A DNA stretch of 64,000 nucleotides from CAWGJC01 sp965276665 (GTDB taxonomy: Bacteria; Pseudomonadota; Alphaproteobacteria; Acetobacterales; Acetobacteraceae). Positions 59,005-64,000 of this stretch are shown here, one piece after another. The DNA lies in NCBI GenBank assembly GCA_965276665.1, contig OZ255620.1, forward strand, positions 2,728,001-2,792,000. Reading direction: 5' to 3'. A program made the position numbers and the translations under genes. Position 1 is the stretch's first letter. Every line of letters begins with the position of its first letter. Under the pieces are notes generated by a model that saw only the letters and a list, made by a program, of their open reading frames with translations, had not been told where the DNA came from and did not search any database.

Positions 59005-59346
59005 TCAGGCGACGGGCAGCATCAGCTCGCGTGCCCGGCCACCCTGCTGCACATGCGTCTCCAGCACCCGATCGACGTCGGCGTTCGAGTCCACGCGATA
59101 CCAGACGCCTTCGGGATAGATGACGAGACAGGGACCGAGCTCGCAGCGGTCGAGGCAGCCGGCCATGTTCACCCGCACGCCGGCAAGGCCGAGCTCCTTC
59201 ACCCGCGCCTTCATGTAGTCGCGCAGTTTCTCCGATCCCTTGGCGGCGCAGGAGCCGCGCTTGTGCCCGTCAGGTCGGCGATTGCAGCACATGAAGAGAT
59301 GCGCCTCGAAGAAAGGCGGCGGATCATCCGGCAGCGTCGTTCCCAT
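59005..59346 (-). CDS. (2Fe-2S) ferredoxin domain protein, thioredoxin-like
   Basis: 113 aa. FMCCNRRPDGHKRGSCAAKG gives the first two cluster Cys and GCLDRCELGPCLVIYPEGVWY the rest, the pattern of thioredoxin-like ferredoxins (Shethna-like / NuoE-C-like domain). Probable electron carrier in the cytosol; partner unknown. It lies 18 bases upstream of mnmE on the same strand and may share a transcript. The much longer open frame above it to 61545 is antisense to the DUF255 gene and not coding. Start MGTTLPDDPP at 59346. Confidence 0.88.
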   Translation of the reverse strand: MGTTLPDDPPPFFEAHLFMCCNRRPDGHKRGSCAAKGSEKLRDYMKARVKELGLAGVRVNMAGCLDRCELGPCLVIYPEGVWYRVDSNADVDRVLETHVQQGGRARELMLPVA

Positions 59347-59457
59347 ATATTCCCTCTCGGCCCGATCGGGCGACGGCCGGCGATGCGCGCCGCCTCGCAA
59401 GCCGCGTCCGCCCTGCCCATGTGCGGGTCTTATCATCCGCCGGAGAGGATGTCCTGG

Positions 59458-61506
<2,049 letters not shown>

Positions 61507-61543
61507 CAGCGGCGTCCCACAGGTCTGCGATTCCGTTTGGTTC

Positions 61544-62050
61544 ATGGAATCGTCGATGCCTCAACTTTCCCTGCATTCGCCGGTCGGCGACCTCACCATC
61601 TCGGAGGAGGCGGGCGCCATCGTGGCGCTCGACTGGGGCTGGGGACGCGACCAGACGCCGACCGCGCTGCTGCGCGCGGCGCGCGAGCAGCTCGACGCGT
61701 ATTTCGATGGGAAGCTGCGGCATTTCGATCTGCCTCTCGCGCCCGCCGGCACGCCCTATCGCCGCGCCGTGTGGGAGGCGCTGCGAACGATCCCCTATGG
61801 GGAGAGCCGGACCTATCGCGAGATCGCCGGGCTGGCCGGCGGCGTCCCCCGCTCGATCGGCCAGGCGAATGGCAGCAACCCGATCCCGATCATCATCCCC
61901 TGCCACCGGGTGCTCGCCAGCGGCGGCATCGGCGGCTATTCCGGCGGCGAAGGGCTCGAGACGAAGCGTCGCCTGCTTGCCCTCGAGGGGTTCGATCTCG
62001 AAAGCGTCATGCCCGGCGGCGTTCGGCAGGGATTATGGAGAACAGCATGA
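61544..62050 (+). CDS. ogt: Methylated-DNA-protein-cysteine S-methyltransferase
   Basis: 168 aa suicidal DNA repair protein that removes O6-alkyl groups from guanine. The active Cys is in IPIIIPCHRVLASGGIGGYS. GESRTYREIAGLAGGVPRSIGQANGSNP carries the HTH-like DNA-binding part (shown in parts: TYREIAGLAG, IGQANGSNP). Lacking an Ada N domain, it is Ogt-type. Its stop overlaps the quinone reductase start (ATGA). Start MESSMPQLSL at 61544; internal ATG at 61556 is possible. Confidence 0.94.
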   Translation: MESSMPQLSLHSPVGDLTISEEAGAIVALDWGWGRDQTPTALLRAAREQLDAYFDGKLRHFDLPLAPAGTPYRRAVWEALRTIPYGESRTYREIAGLAGGVPRSIGQANGSNPIPIIIPCHRVLASGGIGGYSGGEGLETKRRLLALEGFDLESVMPGGVRQGLWRTA

Positions 62051-63021
62051 CCAAGGCCATCCGCATCCATACGACAGGCGGCCCGGAGGTCATGCAATGG
62101 GAGGACGTGCCGACGCCTGAACCGGGGCCCGGCGAGGCGCTGGTGAAGCAGGCTGCGATCGGTCTCAACTATATCGACGTCTATTTCCGCAACGGTCTCT
62201 ACAAGGCGCCTTCCATGCCGGCGACGCTCGGCATGGAAGGCGCAGGAACCGTCATCGCCCTCGGATCCGGCGTTACCCATCTGGCCGTCGGGGACCGCGT
62301 CGCCTACGCCTCGCCGCCGATCGGCGCCTACGCGACGGTCCGCGCGATTGCCGCCAGCCGGCTGCTGAAACTCCCGGCTGGGATCGGCTTCCAGACCGGC
62401 GCGGCGATGATGCTGCAAGGCATGACCGCGCAATACCTGCTCCGCCGCACCCACAAGGTGATGCCGGGCGAGGTCATCGTCGTGCATGCCGCGGCCGGCG
62501 GTGTCGGGCTGATCCTCTGCCAATGGGCGCGCCATCTCGGAGCGATCGTGATCGGCAGCGTCTCCACCGAGGCGAAGGCGGAGCTCGCCCGCGCGCACGG
62601 CGCCCACCACGTCATCATCGGTCACGACACGATCGTCGAGAGCGTCAAGCGGATCACCGAGGGCGCGATGGTCGCCGTCGTCTATGACAGCATCGGCCGC
62701 GACACCTTCGAGAGCAGCCTCGACTGCCTCGCCCCGCTCGGGATGATGGTGAGCTACGGCAATGCCTCCGGCCCGGTCGGGCCGGTCGACATCGCAATGC
62801 TGGGCGCCAAGGGCAGCCTGTTCCTCACCCGCCCGAGCCTCGCGAGCTATGTTGCCAAGCGCGAGGATCTCGAGCGCACCGCCGCCGACCTGTTCGACGT
62901 GGTGGAGCGCGGCGTGGTGAAGATCCTCGTCAACCAGACCTTCCCGCTCAGCGAAGCCGCCCGTGCCCATGCCGCGCTCGAATCGCGCGCGACCACCGGC
63001 AGCACGGTGCTGCTGCCTTAA
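62047..63021 (+). CDS. qor: NADPH:quinone oxidoreductase (zeta-crystallin-like MDR)
   Basis: 324 aa medium-chain reductase without zinc ligands. Seen are LNYIDVYFRNGLYK, LGMEGAGTVIALG, the cofactor motif VHAAAGGVGLILCQWARH and SYGNASGPV. It reduces quinones or enones with NADPH in the cytosol. The gene starts in the ogt stop, so they are co-translated; both are detoxification functions. It is 13 bases from the following efflux pump gene, so all three likely form an operon. Confidence 0.93.
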   Translation: MTKAIRIHTTGGPEVMQWEDVPTPEPGPGEALVKQAAIGLNYIDVYFRNGLYKAPSMPATLGMEGAGTVIALGSGVTHLAVGDRVAYASPPIGAYATVRAIAASRLLKLPAGIGFQTGAAMMLQGMTAQYLLRRTHKVMPGEVIVVHAAAGGVGLILCQWARHLGAIVIGSVSTEAKAELARAHGAHHVIIGHDTIVESVKRITEGAMVAVVYDSIGRDTFESSLDCLAPLGMMVSYGNASGPVGPVDIAMLGAKGSLFLTRPSLASYVAKREDLERTAADLFDVVERGVVKILVNQTFPLSEAARAHAALESRATTGSTVLLP

Positions 63022-63034
63022 GGCGCGCGCGCCG

Positions 63035-64000
63035 ATGCCGCTGCCGCCGCCCGGAACCACGCCCGCCACCCCGGTGCCGGAGGATGCCGGACCGCCCGCG
63101 ATCGTGACACCGCGGCGTGGCACCAGCAGCCGCACCCGGCTGACCGCGCTGATCGTCGCCACCGCGCTGTTCATGCAGAATCTCGACTCGACGGTGATCT
63201 CGACCGCGCTCCCGCGCATGGCGCGCGCCTTTGGCGCCGATCCCCTGCACATGAACGTGGCCCTCACCTCCTACCTGCTGAGCCTGGCCGTGTTCATCCC
63301 GGCGAGCGGCTGGATGGCGGATCGCTACGGCACCCGCACCGTGTTCCGCGCCGCGATCGCGGTGTTCACGATCGGCTCGATCCTCTGCGGCTATGCGGAC
63401 AGCCTCGCCTTCCTGGTCTGCGCGCGGATCCTGCAGGGCGTCGGCGGCGCGATGATGGTGCCGGTCGGCCGGCTCGTGCTGCTGCGGTCGGTGGCGAAAT
63501 CCGAGCTGGTGGCGGCGATGTCCTGGCTGACCGTGCCGGCGCTGGTCGGGCCGGTGGTAGGGCCGCCGCTCGGCGGCTTCATCGTCACCTATTTCTCGTG
63601 GCGCTGGATCTTCTACATCAACGTGCCGGTCGGCGTGCTCGGCATCCTGCTCGTCACGCTTTTCGTCGAGGATGTGCGCGAACCCGATGCCGGGCGGCTC
63701 GATATCGGCGGGCTGGTGCTGTCCGGCGCCGCCTTGTCCGGCCTGATGTTCGGCTTCGAGACGATCGGGCGCGGGCTGGTGCCGCTCTGGATGTGCGTTG
63801 CGATGCTCGCGATCGGGGCCGCCTGCTGCGCGCTCTACGCCTGGCACGCCAAGCGGCATCCGCGCCCGCTGATCGATTTCTCGCTGATGCGTATCCCGAC
63901 ATTCGGGCTGACCATCTATTCGGCCTTGTTCTTCCGCGTCGGGATCGGCGCGATCCCCTATCTGCTGCCCCTGATGCTGCAGCTCGGCTTCGGCCTCTCG
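63035..64000 (+). CDS. MFS drug:H+ antiporter, DHA2 family, 3' end beyond the window
   Basis: From ATG 63035 the frame is open to the window edge (322 residues). QNLDSTVISTALPRMARAF (motif D1), GWMADRYGTRTVFRAAIAVF (motif A), RILQGVGGAMMVPVGRLVLL (motif B), FSWRWIFYINVPVG, as in the paralog at 44546-46015. Exports drug-like compounds. It follows qor by 13 bases, probably in one operon with ogt and qor. Confidence 0.9.
   Translation, partial: MPLPPPGTTPATPVPEDAGPPAIVTPRRGTSSRTRLTALIVATALFMQNLDSTVISTALPRMARAFGADPLHMNVALTSYLLSLAVFIPASGWMADRYGTRTVFRAAIAVFTIGSILCGYADSLAFLVCARILQGVGGAMMVPVGRLVLLRSVAKSELVAAMSWLTVPALVGPVVGPPLGGFIVTYFSWRWIFYINVPVGVLGILLVTLFVEDVREPDAGRLDIGGLVLSGAALSGLMFGFETIGRGLVPLWMCVAMLAIGAACCALYAWHAKRHPRPLIDFSLMRIPTFGLTIYSALFFRVGIGAIPYLLPLMLQLGFGLS

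Overview
The window is GC-rich bacterial chromosome. Gene content and order point to an alphaproteobacterium, most likely an acidophilic or acetic-acid-type Rhodospirillales member (Acetobacteraceae); that family call is inference from protein style and codon use. Signs include hemE beside a PPDK-regulator gene, hemJ instead of hemG/hemY, mnmE-mnmG-rsmG-parA-parB beside holA-lptE-leuS, an MntR of the Gram-negative type, and a DUF3576 lipoprotein before leuS.

Layout. (1) 1-6 kb: end of a Nudix gene, a cupin gene, the PPDK regulator, and divergent hemE. The 349-bp gap between the last two is the place where the origin lies in Caulobacter and Rickettsia and is a candidate oriC. It is followed by hemH-HAD phosphatase-hemJ, a translationally coupled haem operon. 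(2) 6-19 kb: a C1-type S24 repressor with repeat-rich divergent control DNA, the miaB-phoH-ybeY-corC run (RNA modification, ribosome maturation), an acyltransferase, and tamA-tamB (outer-membrane assembly). (3) 19-24 kb: a mannitol/fructuronate-type dehydrogenase, an aldo/keto reductase, a tiny ORF with an extreme Shine-Dalgarno match, and a two-subunit CoA transferase. (4) 24.29-36.19 kb: an 11.9-kb integrative element in the 3' end of tRNA-Ala(GGC). It has a P4-type integrase at the right end, a 14-bp att duplication, two small HTH regulators, a primase-helicase split by a frameshift, inverted arrays of 10-bp-phased iterons beside the primase, an IS1595-type transposase, and a two-gene module whose first gene is cleanly split by an IS5-family element. 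This looks like a phage-satellite-like or defective integrative element. (5) 36-46 kb: GNAT-type protein, DUF2934/DUF892/DUF4142 stress-type genes, GMC oxidoreductase, mntR-3-HIBDH-like pair, proline iminopeptidase, yggS and a DHA2 efflux pump. (6) 47-59 kb: a porin, then DUF3576-leuS-lptE-holA facing parB-parA-rsmG-mnmG-mnmE, with a perfect parS inside the start of rsmG. (7) 59-64 kb: a thioredoxin-like ferredoxin, DUF255 protein, Ogt, quinone reductase and the start of a second DHA2 pump.

The most unusual chromosome-wide feature is a set of three palindromic intergenic repeat families that sit exactly at gene stop codons. In several places the palindrome supplies the stop codon, and in two places it supplies the C-terminal tail of the protein. 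One family shows compensatory changes between its two copies.
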